DNA of 64,000 bases from Spirochaetota bacterium (lineage in GTDB: Bacteria; Spirochaetota; Brachyspiria; Brachyspirales; JACRPF01): positions 53,926-117,925 of the forward strand of contig JACRPF010000019.1 of assembly GCA_016214035.1 (NCBI GenBank). Direction: 5' to 3'. The position numbers were made by a program, and so were the translations under genes. The notes beneath the pieces are model-generated. The model worked only from the letters and a program-made list of their open reading frames with translations. It did not search any database and was not told the DNA's origin. Below, in pieces: positions 19,251 to 29,280 of the stretch (position 1 is its first letter; the number at the start of each line of letters is the position of its first letter).

Positions 19251-20423
19251 CTACATCATTCCCGTTGTATCATTAAATGGCGAAAGTTCGCGAAGACGCT
19301 TGACTATGGGGACGATTGTTTCGGCAACGGTATCGACCTCGGTTATCGTGTTGTAGCGGCTTAAGCTGAACCGGATGGAACCGTGTGCATATTCGAACGG
19401 CACGCCCATTGCGCGAAGCACATGCGACGGCTCGAGTGAACCCGAGGTGCATGCCGAACCGCTTGATGCGCAGATGCCCGTCTCATCGAGCATGAGGAGT
19501 ATCGCCTCACCTTCGATGTATTTAAAACTGATATTCACCGTGTTCGGCAGCCGCCGTGCAGTACCGCCGTTGACCTTGGTGTTCGGAACGCTGGCGACGA
19601 TCTTTTTTTCAAGCGCATCGCGAAGTTTCGCTATCGCCGCTTCGTCTGCAAGGTCCTTTTGGGCGAGATCCGCGGCAACGCCGAGACCCACGATGGACGC
19701 CACATTTTCCGTGCCGCCGCGCCGTCCGCGTTCCTGATGTCCGCCGGTGATGAACGGGCGTATCCGCGTGCCCTTGCGGATGTACAGCGCGCCGACACCC
19801 TTGGGCGCGTGCAGTTTATGTCCCGACAGCGAAAGCAAATCGATCTTGTTCGTGCGCATGGCGAGCGGAATCTTCCCGGTGGTCTGCACCGCATCGGTGT
19901 GAAATATCACGCCGTATGAATTCGCTATCGCGGCTATTTCCTCCACGGGGAATATGACGCCGGTTTCGTTGTTCGCATGCATGATGGTGATGAGCGCCGT
20001 TGTGTCCTTGATGGAACGTTTCAATTCGTCGATGTTCAGTTCGCCGTTCGCGTTCACGCTGAGATATGTCACCTCGTAACCTGAACGTTCGAGCACGCGC
20101 AGGGTGTTGAGTATCGCCGGGTGCTCCACTTTCGAAGTGATGATATGATTTTTTCCGGCGGTCGCGTCGAGTATGCCCCAGATGGCAAAGTTGTCACTTT
20201 CCGTTCCGCACGACGTAAATAGAATCTCATAAGGCTCGGCGCCGATGAGCGACGCCACCTTCTCACGGGCGGTCTCAACGTCCTTGGCTACACTGCCGCC
20301 GAATGTATGCATACTCGAAGGGTTGCCGTAGCGTTCGGTGAGAAACGGTTTCATCGCCTCAAAAACTTCCGGCGCCACTTTCGTTGTGGCATTGTTGTCG
20401 AAATAGATTATCTGGCCGCTCAT
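19251..20423 (-). CDS. nifS: Cysteine desulfurase NifS
   Basis: IYFDNNATTKVAPEVFEAM...SGHKLHAPKGVGALYI...GICASSGSACTSGSLEPSHVL. Confidence 0.95.
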   Translation of the reverse strand: MSGQIIYFDNNATTKVAPEVFEAMKPFLTERYGNPSSMHTFGGSVAKDVETAREKVASLIGAEPYEILFTSCGTESDNFAIWGILDATAGKNHIITSKVEHPAILNTLRVLERSGYEVTYLSVNANGELNIDELKRSIKDTTALITIMHANNETGVIFPVEEIAAIANSYGVIFHTDAVQTTGKIPLAMRTNKIDLLSLSGHKLHAPKGVGALYIRKGTRIRPFITGGHQERGRRGGTENVASIVGLGVAADLAQKDLADEAAIAKLRDALEKKIVASVPNTKVNGGTARRLPNTVNISFKYIEGEAILLMLDETGICASSGSACTSGSLEPSHVLRAMGVPFEYAHGSIRFSLSRYNTITEVDTVAETIVPIVKRLRELSPFNDTTGMM

Positions 20424-21280
20424 TGTTTGGCCTCTTCAACGACGAGGTCGGGGGAGACGAATTCGCGGAGTTTCGGTTCGATGAACGACTTGATGGTAAC
20501 ATTGGAAACGTTGCATCCCGAACACATGCCCCGGAGCGATATCAGCACGCGGTTGCCCTCGATGTCGATGAGCTCCACGCCGCCGCCGTCCTTTTCAAGC
20601 TCGGGGCGTATCTCAGTTTCAAGCGTTTCTTCGATGCGCTTCATTTTCTGCACGGCGGTGAGGGGTTTTCCCGGCGCTTTGGACGCCTCCTTCCCCATGG
20701 TCTTGCGCACGTCCTCGATGATGTCCTCAATCTGCGGTTTGCATGCGCCGCACATGCCGCCCGCCTTGGTGTAATTGGTCACCTGCTCGACGGTGGTGAG
20801 ATTGTTTTCGCGCACCACGCGCTCGATCTTTTTATTGGTGACGCCGAAGCATTTGCAGACGATATAGCCTTCGTCATCGCCGTGTTCTTCGTGCGCCTTG
20901 CTCATGTCCCTGCCGCGGTAGGTGCCGAGCGCCTTGTCAAGCGCCTCTTTCCCCATCACCGAGCAGTGCATCTTCTCCTCGGGAAGGCCGTCCATCTCCC
21001 GGGCGATATCCTGGTTCGTGATGGCAAGAGCTTCGTCGACGGTCTTGCCTTTCACCATCTCGGTGAGCATGCTCGATGAGGCGATGGCCGATGCGCAGCC
21101 GAACGTTTTGAACTTCGCGTCGGTGATAATATCCTTTGCGCGGTCAATGCGCAGCGTCAATTTCAGCGCGTCGCCGCAGGTTATGTTTCCGATGAGTGCT
21201 TCCGCTTCCGGCGATTCTATTTCGCCCACGTTGCGCGGGTTGGTGAAATGGTCTTTCACCTTTTTTGAATAATCCCACAT
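20420..21280 (-). CDS. nifU: Full-length Fe-S scaffold NifU (NifU_N, BFD-type [2Fe-2S], NifU C-terminal CxxC)
   Basis: MWDYSKKVKDHFTNPRNVGE...FGCASAIASSSM...GGMCGACKPQI...SLRGMCSGCNVS; overlaps nifS start by 4 nt. Confidence 0.95.
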   Translation of the reverse strand: MWDYSKKVKDHFTNPRNVGEIESPEAEALIGNITCGDALKLTLRIDRAKDIITDAKFKTFGCASAIASSSMLTEMVKGKTVDEALAITNQDIAREMDGLPEEKMHCSVMGKEALDKALGTYRGRDMSKAHEEHGDDEGYIVCKCFGVTNKKIERVVRENNLTTVEQVTNYTKAGGMCGACKPQIEDIIEDVRKTMGKEASKAPGKPLTAVQKMKRIEETLETEIRPELEKDGGGVELIDIEGNRVLISLRGMCSGCNVSNVTIKSFIEPKLREFVSPDLVVEEAKQ

Positions 21281-21333
21281 GAGTTTGCTCCTGAGAATTC
21301 GTTACCTTCATAATATAAAAAAACGTACGGAAA

Positions 21334-22266
21334 TCAATGCAGCACGTTCGCGCGGATGAAGAGCATGATCGCATCATCGTCGATGCCGTGATGAGCCCGG
21401 GTGCGCCGGGCTGCTGCAGTTGTGCCGCGCAGACGCATGAGTCCGAGCGCGGTGAAGACTTCGGAGGATGAATGTCCGCGGCTTACGATGAATGCGGATA
21501 TGCTGCGGTAGCGCGGAGAAAGAATATTGCGGAAATGAAAAAGAAGATTGTCACGCGTATCGGTATCGCCGCTTGGCAAAGTCATCTTGCCGCTGCGTTC
21601 AACGGCCAGGTCATCGGTTATCGCACAGTAAAGACCGGCGGCGTATGCGCGATAGCTGAGGTCAAGGCATGCAGCGCTGAAATGGCGGAAGCCGGCATAG
21701 AAACCTCCCAGGCGGAGAAACGCATCACGGCGGTAGATGCCGATGCCGTCAGGCATGTGCAGCGTTAAATCGAAGTGTACACCAGTTGCATACTCGAGTG
21801 AAAACGCATCGTCAACAAGATAGCCTTTTGCCACCACCGGCAGCGGTGTACCGTCTCTAAACTGCTGCGGGGCGAGCATAAAGCATCGCGCACGATCGGC
21901 TGTGTTGAATGAAGGCATGGAGAATCGTGTCATGAGCGCCGATGAGGTAATGACGTATACGAACGGAGATCGGCTTTCGGCAATGCCGGTAGTGACAGCC
22001 TGGTGCCTTGTGAATGGACGGGCCGGGATAATGCATCGTGTGGACGGATGACTCCGGACGATTGATGTCACATCTGATGATAAAGCCGTATCGAGGAATA
22101 TCGTCTCGCTCGGGATACTCAGCTGTTCAGACTGCCGCTGTACCCTGGTTAATGCCGGAACAGGATCGATATCATGTTCGCCGATGACAAGAAATGTCAG
22201 TTCAGGTTTTTGTTTCGATCGCCGGTCGTTCAGTGCGGCAAAGGAAAGCGCATGAGCACTGTCCAT
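21334..22266 (-). CDS. GT2-like glycosyltransferase-fold protein
   Basis: GIGIYRRDAFLRLGGFYAGFRHFSAACLDLSYRAYAAGL resembles the C-terminal half of GT2 enzymes. Confidence 0.5.
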   Translation of the reverse strand: MDSAHALSFAALNDRRSKQKPELTFLVIGEHDIDPVPALTRVQRQSEQLSIPSETIFLDTALSSDVTSIVRSHPSTRCIIPARPFTRHQAVTTGIAESRSPFVYVITSSALMTRFSMPSFNTADRARCFMLAPQQFRDGTPLPVVAKGYLVDDAFSLEYATGVHFDLTLHMPDGIGIYRRDAFLRLGGFYAGFRHFSAACLDLSYRAYAAGLYCAITDDLAVERSGKMTLPSGDTDTRDNLLFHFRNILSPRYRSISAFIVSRGHSSSEVFTALGLMRLRGTTAAARRTRAHHGIDDDAIMLFIRANVLH

Positions 22267-22298
22267 GAAGATGGCCGCGGATTATCGCTGCGGATGCG

Positions 22299-22883
22299 TT
22301 ATTTTACGAGCTGTTTGAGTACCGCTTCGATCTCGGCAATGCTCTTGTCGCCTTCCCAACCGGAGTGCGTATAGACATACGAATCACCGCTGGCGATGAA
22401 TAATGCCGGTGCATGGAGCACGCCGCCGGTATAAATGCCGTAATTCTTCGCGGCAACAAGGTTATGATCGTCGAGCACCGTACCTTCGATGTTCCATTTT
22501 GCGATGATGTTCTTGACGCGGGTTATCCCTTCTGACGCCCAGGATTCGCCGTCGCTTACCTTCACCGGCTCCGAGCAGATGAGCACCAGCGCAACACCCT
22601 TGTCCTTGTAGGTTTCCATGAGCTTCTGAACAGCGGGTATCTCTTTTTCGCAATTGACGCATGTGGAATAGAAGAAGCTGCCGATGACAACCTTATTGTT
22701 CTTAAGCAGATCTTTCAGCGATACATATTTATACTGCCCTTCAAGCGACAGCTTGAAATCGACGAGATAAATATTGCGGATCTTATCTTTGGCTTTCGGA
22801 AAATTGGTCTCAGCGGCAGCGCCAAGTCCGCCGAATGCTGCGAGAGCAACCGTCGCGATAAGCGCCATAATCTTTGTTTTCAT
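22299..22883 (-). CDS. Exported thioredoxin/TlpA-like protein
   Basis: Signal peptide; VIGSFFYSTCVNCEKEIPAVQKLMETYKDKGVALVLI (CXXC). Confidence 0.8.
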   Translation of the reverse strand: MKTKIMALIATVALAAFGGLGAAAETNFPKAKDKIRNIYLVDFKLSLEGQYKYVSLKDLLKNNKVVIGSFFYSTCVNCEKEIPAVQKLMETYKDKGVALVLICSEPVKVSDGESWASEGITRVKNIIAKWNIEGTVLDDHNLVAAKNYGIYTGGVLHAPALFIASGDSYVYTHSGWEGDKSIAEIEAVLKQLVK

Positions 22884-23016
22884 ATGAAGTACTCCTCCAT
22901 GGTGATTGGCAACAGGTTAATCTTACCATAGCGCCGTCTTTATTGCAAACAAGGGGTATGGACAGTTTTCAAATTGACCGTATTATTGGATGAGACATTT
23001 AAAAGGAGCCGCTGAC

Positions 23017-23991
23017 GTGAAACGCGCGCAAAAGAACATCCGTCTCGCCGTAGTGGGTGCCGGCCCGTTCGCCAGGAAATATCATTATCCGGCAATCGAG
23101 TATCTGCGGCGCAAACGCGGACATGGATTTACCATCGCCGTGAAAGGAATATGGAACCGGGAACGTCCGGATGCCGAAACGCTGGCCGCGCGTTATCGTA
23201 TTCCCGGAATATACGGTTCACTCGATGAGCTTATCGATGATCCTGACATCAACGGCATTGTCGTGCTCGTGAATCCAAAAGCGACGCATGAGGTGATTAC
23301 GCATATAGCATCACGGCGTGATATACCGGTATTCACGGAAAAACCGCCGGGAATATCATTCGTTCTGGCAACGGAGCTTGCCGCAGCGGTGAAGGCGCCC
23401 AATGTCGTCGCATTCAACCGCCGGTATGATACGCTGTATAACGAATATAAGCGGATAGTAGATTCGATGAACGGTGTATCATTTGTTGAGTGTCAGTTTT
23501 TTCGTTACAACCGCAACGAGAGCGGGTTTGTGCTGACCACCGGCGTGCATGCGGTCAATTATCTTGAATATCTTTTCGGACCTATTGCACAGGCCCAGAC
23601 CGAACGTTGGGAAAACGGCGGCAGTTTCTCGTGGACAGCGCAGCTCAGGTTCACTTCCGGACTGCGCGGCAGCATCGCTTTTTTCCCCTGCTCGGGTTCC
23701 GTCATCGAGCGGTTTGCCGTCCACAGCGCCGACACGTCGGCATATCTCAACGGCGGGCAGTACCATACGATGGACAGACCCGGCAGCATCGTGATTCATC
23801 GCGCGGGCAAGGCGGATCGCGTCATTACCGGGAAAAGCGAACCGACGAACATCATACACGCGGGATTCATCGCCGAATATCTTGAATTCTTTTCGGCAAT
23901 TGCCGACGGAGCGTCAACGCGGTCGAATTTTATAAACGCGGCGAACGCGATGCGCGTTGTCGAACATATCGAAGCCGGCCTCTCTCTCTGA
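23017..23991 (+). CDS. Gfo/Idh/MocA family oxidoreductase
   Basis: IRLAVVGAGPFARKYHYPAI...VFTEKPPGIS; GTG start at 23017 preceded by aaaaggag. Confidence 0.88.
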   Translation: MKRAQKNIRLAVVGAGPFARKYHYPAIEYLRRKRGHGFTIAVKGIWNRERPDAETLAARYRIPGIYGSLDELIDDPDINGIVVLVNPKATHEVITHIASRRDIPVFTEKPPGISFVLATELAAAVKAPNVVAFNRRYDTLYNEYKRIVDSMNGVSFVECQFFRYNRNESGFVLTTGVHAVNYLEYLFGPIAQAQTERWENGGSFSWTAQLRFTSGLRGSIAFFPCSGSVIERFAVHSADTSAYLNGGQYHTMDRPGSIVIHRAGKADRVITGKSEPTNIIHAGFIAEYLEFFSAIADGASTRSNFINAANAMRVVEHIEAGLSL

Positions 23992-24004
23992 CACGCGGAA
24001 CTAA

Positions 24005-25069
24005 TCAGGCCGCTTTTTCCCTGCGCCGGCAGTTTGCACGGAAATAGTCTATGTAACGATCACACATGTCGTCTGAAATATTCGCCGGAATGTGATTGCC
24101 GACAGCAAAAATAAGTCCTTTGCATTTTTCGGCAAGCATGAATGTTCTGTCCATATCCGCTTTCACTTTATCCCATTTGCCGAACGTCATGTCGCGGCAG
24201 TCGACGGCGCTGCCCACGAGACATGATGTACCGCCGAAATTGTTTACCATATATTCAAAATCGTTCATCGGTTCGAAGATGAGGCCGTCGGCATGCGCGG
24301 TGGCGACGATGTCTTTTGCGAACTCGGTGAAATTGCCGTCCGAGCAGAACAGCACTTTCTTGCCGGCTTTGTGCAGCGGTTCCCAGAGCTTCCGGTAGCG
24401 CGAAATGATGACGCGTCGGTAGAACTCAGGGTTCATGAAGGGCCCCGCTGTCCAGACGAAATCATCATGCTGAATGACCACTTCAACGTCAGTCTCCGCC
24501 CAGGCGTTCATATGATGCTGCGTGAAGCGGAAGAAACCATCGAGTACTTTTTCGAATTTATCCTCTTCCGACGCCGCCATGAGGAGCATATCCCAGCCGA
24601 ATGACTGAATGGCTCCCGAGATTATCGTTTTGTAATAACCGCCGGTGACAAGCTGTCCGGGGAATTTTACACGGCGTTCGTCGGTCATTTTCTGATATGC
24701 GGAAACCTGTGCTTTGAAATCCGGCAGACCGTATTCTGCTACCGGATCGAACGCCCATACATCCTCGGGCGATTTGAACGGGCTGTCATGGATAACCGTC
24801 TGGTCGCTCCCGTCGGCGGCATACGATGCGTGCCCCATGTCGGTAGCCCTTCCGCGTGCGCCCCAATTGGCATGAAGCCCGTCGTTCGTACCCCAGAGGA
24901 AGTCGAAATCCCAGGCGTCGTAAAATCGTGCCGTCCGGTTCGTGTCGGTGTCGGGAAGACCGGTGACTTTTGCGATATAATCCTTGTGATATTCCATACT
25001 ATAATCGGTGTGCGCAAGCCGGTCTACCGGTTTCAGATTGATGGTGTCCAGTGCTCGCTGACGGCTCAT
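24005..25069 (-). CDS. Uroporphyrinogen decarboxylase (URO-D) superfamily protein (MtaA/CmuA-like)
   Basis: DVEVVIQHDDFVWTAGPFMNPEFYRRVIISRYRKLWEPLHKAGKKVLFCSDGN. Confidence 0.8.
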   Translation of the reverse strand: MSRQRALDTINLKPVDRLAHTDYSMEYHKDYIAKVTGLPDTDTNRTARFYDAWDFDFLWGTNDGLHANWGARGRATDMGHASYAADGSDQTVIHDSPFKSPEDVWAFDPVAEYGLPDFKAQVSAYQKMTDERRVKFPGQLVTGGYYKTIISGAIQSFGWDMLLMAASEEDKFEKVLDGFFRFTQHHMNAWAETDVEVVIQHDDFVWTAGPFMNPEFYRRVIISRYRKLWEPLHKAGKKVLFCSDGNFTEFAKDIVATAHADGLIFEPMNDFEYMVNNFGGTSCLVGSAVDCRDMTFGKWDKVKADMDRTFMLAEKCKGLIFAVGNHIPANISDDMCDRYIDYFRANCRRREKAA

Positions 25070-25208
25070 ACATCGCCTCCATGAAAGAATCGTGAATCAA
25101 ATGTACTGTTGATCATGCCGGACAGCCATAGACGGAACATATAAAAGCATAGACGATTTTTCACTCGATACAAACGGGTATGTGATGCTAATGCGTGCGA
25201 AAAAGCGC

Positions 25209-26114
25209 TTATTCCGACCAGGATTTCTGTATAACACGTAATAATGCAATACGGCTGTTTGTCCCGGTTTTCTGATATAAACCGTAGATATAATTGCGTG
25301 TTGTCTGCTCGGAAACGGAAAGCGCCGCGGATATCTCGCTGTTCGATTTTCCGCCGAGCAGGAGCAGTAACAGATCCTGTTCACGTTTCGTGAGCGAATA
25401 TTTCCGGATGCATTGCTCGGGTATTTCAGATAATGCCGCGGGGGTATATCTGAATGCACGTATCGCATAAATAATTGAGAGAAGATTCCATGACAGATAA
25501 TACACGACGAGTGCGAGCGGAGCCGTAGCCGCATTCCGGTCACCGATGGGGCGGCTCATGATGAACGCGTACAGCACGGTAAACGGGATGAGTACCGTAT
25601 TCATGATGAGGTATGTTCGTGTGGCTGAACGTACCAGCGGCAGTGCAATGTTCTTGAAGTATTTGAACAGGAGGGACGATCCTAAAACAAGTACACCGAC
25701 AAATGCGAGATCCATGGTCCGGGCTATCACAATGCCGGGATTAAGAATTTCGATGATAAGACCGGTAAGATACGCTGCTCCCGCGGCAACAATACCGATG
25801 CGGCTGACCACCGAAAATGGTAATTGCACCGCACGCACAACGATGACGGGTATCAGGAGTATGATGCCCATTTCGGCAACGGTGGCGATAATAGCGTGCA
25901 TGATATCGGCAAAAGGACGGATATTTCCCGATGTTACCAGCGCATACGCCCATACCATGTCTATCATGGTGAGCAGGAATGCGCTGATGAGCAGCAGCAG
26001 ATAGTGTAACAGCACGGTAATACGGAATTTTATATATATAAGGGATGTTATGGCAATGGCAACGATGCCGACCATCGCCGATATGAGATATAGGAAAAAA
26101 AGTGCATGTTCCAT
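25209..26114 (-). CDS. Membrane-bound LuxR-type transcriptional regulator (multi-TM N-terminus + C-terminal HTH)
   Basis: Several TM segments then LTKREQDLLLLLLGGKSNSEISAALSVSEQTTRNYIYGLYQKTGTNSRIALL. Confidence 0.85.
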   Translation of the reverse strand: MEHALFFLYLISAMVGIVAIAITSLIYIKFRITVLLHYLLLLISAFLLTMIDMVWAYALVTSGNIRPFADIMHAIIATVAEMGIILLIPVIVVRAVQLPFSVVSRIGIVAAGAAYLTGLIIEILNPGIVIARTMDLAFVGVLVLGSSLLFKYFKNIALPLVRSATRTYLIMNTVLIPFTVLYAFIMSRPIGDRNAATAPLALVVYYLSWNLLSIIYAIRAFRYTPAALSEIPEQCIRKYSLTKREQDLLLLLLGGKSNSEISAALSVSEQTTRNYIYGLYQKTGTNSRIALLRVIQKSWSE

Positions 26115-26178
26115 GATGTTGTTCCCAATGCTGAAGAAAAACGCTGCAATTACGGTGTATTACTGATAATCGGTTGCT

Positions 26179-26207
26179 ATAGTAACATACGAATGTCTGT
26201 TTGTCAA
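26179..26207 (-). promoter_or_regulatory. Predicted sigma70-type promoter for the LuxR gene: -35 TTGACA (26207-26202), 17-bp spacer, -10 TACTAT (26184-26179)
   Basis: Seen directly on the reverse strand. Confidence 0.6.
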
Positions 26208-26241
26208 AAAAGATGAGTGCGGGGGAAGACTGAAATGGTGT

Positions 26242-26269
26242 TTGACAGAACACATTACTTTAATATAAT
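26242..26269 (+). promoter_or_regulatory. Predicted consensus promoter for barrel/PstS-like/MCP cluster: -35 TTGACA (26242-26247), 16-bp spacer, -10 TATAAT (26264-26269)
   Basis: Both hexamers match consensus exactly; located upstream of SD and ATG 26299. Confidence 0.7.
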
Positions 26270-26298
26270 TGAATATAGTTAAAATAACGGAGCGCGTG

Positions 26299-27327
26299 AT
26301 GGGAAAGCACATAGCAATTATTGTGATCGCATGTTTAATTACCATTAGTGTTTTCGGCATCAAATTCGAATCCGGCGCGGACACATTTGAAGTGAAAGGG
26401 TATCTTTCTACCGAAGTCAGCTATCTCAGCGGCAGCTACAGCACCAACGATATGAAGAATTTCTATGCCGGTCTCGGGTACTCGTCGCTCATGATGGACC
26501 TCTGGCACGGCAGCATGTTTCATTTCCGTTATACCTTCGGCATACGCTCGGCATTTCCGAATCCCTATGGCGGCAGCAATAACACATGGATTTCCGGTAT
26601 GGAAGCCTATGGTGAATACAATCCGAACGACTACATCTCGATAAAAGCGGGCCAGGTTATCACGCCGCTCGGGTATCTCATGCCGATTCACCTTATGCCG
26701 GCGCTGTATCCGCAGGTGGGACCGTCGATATTTTTCGAGGAGGAGATGCTTCCGTATAACACCACCGTCGACATCAGGATAACAATTCCGCTTCGCGGAC
26801 GTATGTCCATCCCGATCAACCTTTTCGGCGGCAAACCGATAGCCAACTACGGTGTGCGGAAGATTAATCCCGCAATAGGCGAAGTGGATGTGAATAATAT
26901 CTACCTTTTCGGCATACGTGCCGGCTATGAATGGAACGATATGCTGAAAGCGGGGTATTCGTTCATGGCCTCTGAACAGAATCTGCTCTATATAAATATG
27001 CCGTATGTGGCATTCGATAATGATCTGCTGCTGATAGTCGCCGAGGCAAGCCATAAGACCTATGTCAAAGCGGTCGGGAAAAAATCTGAAGCGTCGGCGG
27101 ATATCCTGTTCGGCATGCATTTCGGTCCGGTGACGCCGTATATCAATTATGAATATATGGTGGTGCTGCGTCAGGAAAAAGAATATCGGCGATGCACGGT
27201 CGGCGTTGACTGGGGTGTCAATGATTATCTTCATCTGAAGATGCAGTACGATTACCGGCGGGTTTTTATTCAGAACAGCATGACGCCGGTATGGCTGCTG
27301 AGAACCTCAGCGGTGTATATTTTCTGA
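26299..27327 (+). CDS. Outer-membrane beta-barrel (porin-like) protein, copy 1
   Basis: Signal peptide, beta-rich sequence ending in Phe (SAVYIF), close paralogue of 27804-28832. Confidence 0.75.
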   Translation: MGKHIAIIVIACLITISVFGIKFESGADTFEVKGYLSTEVSYLSGSYSTNDMKNFYAGLGYSSLMMDLWHGSMFHFRYTFGIRSAFPNPYGGSNNTWISGMEAYGEYNPNDYISIKAGQVITPLGYLMPIHLMPALYPQVGPSIFFEEEMLPYNTTVDIRITIPLRGRMSIPINLFGGKPIANYGVRKINPAIGEVDVNNIYLFGIRAGYEWNDMLKAGYSFMASEQNLLYINMPYVAFDNDLLLIVAEASHKTYVKAVGKKSEASADILFGMHFGPVTPYINYEYMVVLRQEKEYRRCTVGVDWGVNDYLHLKMQYDYRRVFIQNSMTPVWLLRTSAVYIF

Positions 27328-27349
27328 CAGCGTCCCAAGGATGAACCAC

Positions 27350-27763
27350 ATGAAAACAATCATCACACTTCTTGCACTCAGCCTCATGGCGCCGCTCGCC
27401 GCACAGGAAACGGACATTGCGCTTATCGTGAATAAGGCGATAGCGGTTGAAAAAATATCCGCACAGGATGTCCGTGATATTTTCACCGCGAAAAAGCGGT
27501 CGTGGGACGACAGCACGGCGGTAAAGATTGTCATACAGTCGAAGAACCTGCCGTCATTCTTTGAAAAGTTTCTCGGCATGAGTGACTCATCGTTCAAAAA
27601 GCTCTGGCTGAAACTTACGCTTGAAGGCAAGGCGAAAGCGCCGACCGATCTCACCTCGGACACGGAGGTTCTCAAGTATGTCGCTGAAAATAGCGGCGCC
27701 ATAGGATATGTGAAAGCGGCGGCATTGACCGATGCGGTTAAACGTGTCAGTGTAACTGAATAG
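27350..27763 (+). CDS. Small PstS-like periplasmic phosphate-binding-domain protein, copy 1
   Basis: Signal peptide; [40 protein letters not shown]...[12 protein letters not shown] resembles truncated PBP-like family. Confidence 0.78.
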   Translation: MKTIITLLALSLMAPLAAQETDIALIVNKAIAVEKISAQDVRDIFTAKKRSWDDSTAVKIVIQSKNLPSFFEKFLGMSDSSFKKLWLKLTLEGKAKAPTDLTSDTEVLKYVAENSGAIGYVKAAALTDAVKRVSVTE

Positions 27764-27803
27764 CGGAACAACGGTCAGAGGAATTTAAAACAACGGAGCT
27801 GTT

Positions 27804-28832
27804 ATGAAAAAGAACATTGTCTGCGTATTGGTTGCATGTGTTTTTACCGCATCTGTTTTCGGGATAAAATTTGAATCAGGAGATTCAGCGTTCGAGATTA
27901 AGGGATATTTATCGGCTGAAATCAGTTATCTTTCCCAGCCGTATGCTTCCGGCATGCAGAAATTTTATGCCGGCCTCGGGTATTCGTCGCTTATCTTCGA
28001 TCTCTGGCAGGGCAGTAAGTTCCACATGCGCTATTCGATGGCCGTACGCTCGCAATTCCCCAATGTATTCGGCACCTCGAACAATATCTGGATACCGGGC
28101 ATGGAAGCGTACGGCGAGTTCATCCCCAACGATTTTTTATCGATAAAAGCGGGCCAGGTGCTCACACCGATCGGCTATCTGATGCAGATACATCTCATGC
28201 CGGCGCTGTACCCGCAGGTGGGTCCGTCGGCCTTTTTTGAGGAGGAGATACTGCCGTATAATACGACCATCGACATCAAGATGACATTCAAACTCCCGGG
28301 CAATGCGACGCTGCCGGTCAATATTTTCGGCGGAAAGCCGATTGCCAATTACGGCGCCCGTGTCGCTCAGCCGGCTCAGGGTGAGATTGAGATCAATAAT
28401 TTAAATCTGTTCGGCGCCCGTGTAGCCTATGAGCTCGGCGAATACTTTAAGGCCGGCATGAGCTATGTCATCAGCGAAGATTTTTCCGTCAGACTGCAGG
28501 TCCCGTATATCGTGTTTGAGAATGATTATCTGCTTATCGTCGCCGAAGGCTGCAATAAAATTTTCGTTGCATCAAGCGGCTATAATCAGTCCGAACGGTC
28601 CACGGACGTGCTCATCGGCGTTCATCTCGGCAGATTCACCCCGTATGCCGACGCGGAATACATGGAAGCGCCGCTCATCGGCAAGATTGTACGCCGTTAC
28701 AGCGCCGGAGTCGACTTTGCCGTATATGACAACCTGCGGCTGAAAGCGCAGTTCGATTACCGCGATGTGAACAACGGCAGCTATCGGGCGAAACCGCTGG
28801 TGCTCCGGACATCAGCGGTATTTAATTTTTAA
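27804..28832 (+). CDS. Outer-membrane beta-barrel (porin-like) protein, copy 2
   Basis: Paralogue of copy 1 (IKFESGDSAFEIKGYLSAEISYLS...GYLMQIHLMPALYPQVGPS); terminal Phe. Confidence 0.75.
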   Translation: MKKNIVCVLVACVFTASVFGIKFESGDSAFEIKGYLSAEISYLSQPYASGMQKFYAGLGYSSLIFDLWQGSKFHMRYSMAVRSQFPNVFGTSNNIWIPGMEAYGEFIPNDFLSIKAGQVLTPIGYLMQIHLMPALYPQVGPSAFFEEEILPYNTTIDIKMTFKLPGNATLPVNIFGGKPIANYGARVAQPAQGEIEINNLNLFGARVAYELGEYFKAGMSYVISEDFSVRLQVPYIVFENDYLLIVAEGCNKIFVASSGYNQSERSTDVLIGVHLGRFTPYADAEYMEAPLIGKIVRRYSAGVDFAVYDNLRLKAQFDYRDVNNGSYRAKPLVLRTSAVFNF

Positions 28833-28853
28833 CCGCAGAAAAGGATGCAGCAC

Positions 28854-29276
28854 ATGAAAACAAACCTCATACTCATCGCGCTTGCGGCGCTGTGCGGCAT
28901 GATATCACTCAGCGCTCAGGAAGCCGACATTGCACTTATCGTCAATAAGGCGATAGCGGTTGACAAAATATCCTCGCAGGATGTCCGTGATATTTTCACC
29001 GCGAAAAAGCGGTCATGGGACGACAGCACGGCGGTAAAAATTGTCATTCAGTCGAAGAACCTGCCGTCGTTTTTTGAAAAGTTTCTCGGGATGAGCGATT
29101 CATCGTTCAAGAAACTCTGGCTCAAACTTACGCTCGAAGGCAAGGCGAAAGCGCCGACCGATCTCACCTCGGACACGGAGGTGCTCAAATATGTTGCGGA
29201 AAATGCCGGCGCCATCGGGTATGTGAAAGCAGCAGCACTGACCGACGCGGTCAAACGCGTCGCTGTGACAGAATAA
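28854..29276 (+). CDS. Small PstS-like periplasmic phosphate-binding-domain protein, copy 2
   Basis: About 5 substitutions relative to copy 1 over the mature region (by eye). Confidence 0.78.
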   Translation: MKTNLILIALAALCGMISLSAQEADIALIVNKAIAVDKISSQDVRDIFTAKKRSWDDSTAVKIVIQSKNLPSFFEKFLGMSDSSFKKLWLKLTLEGKAKAPTDLTSDTEVLKYVAENAGAIGYVKAAALTDAVKRVAVTE

Positions 29277-29280
29277 CACC

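Larger units (their letters stand above)
26299..29276 (+). repeat. Tandem duplication of a two-gene unit (barrel + PstS-like), copies 26299-27763 and 27804-29276
   Basis: Paralogous gene order; PstS-like copies nearly identical at DNA level including the run gaaggcaaggcgaaagcgccgaccgatctcacctcggacacggaggt. Confidence 0.93.
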
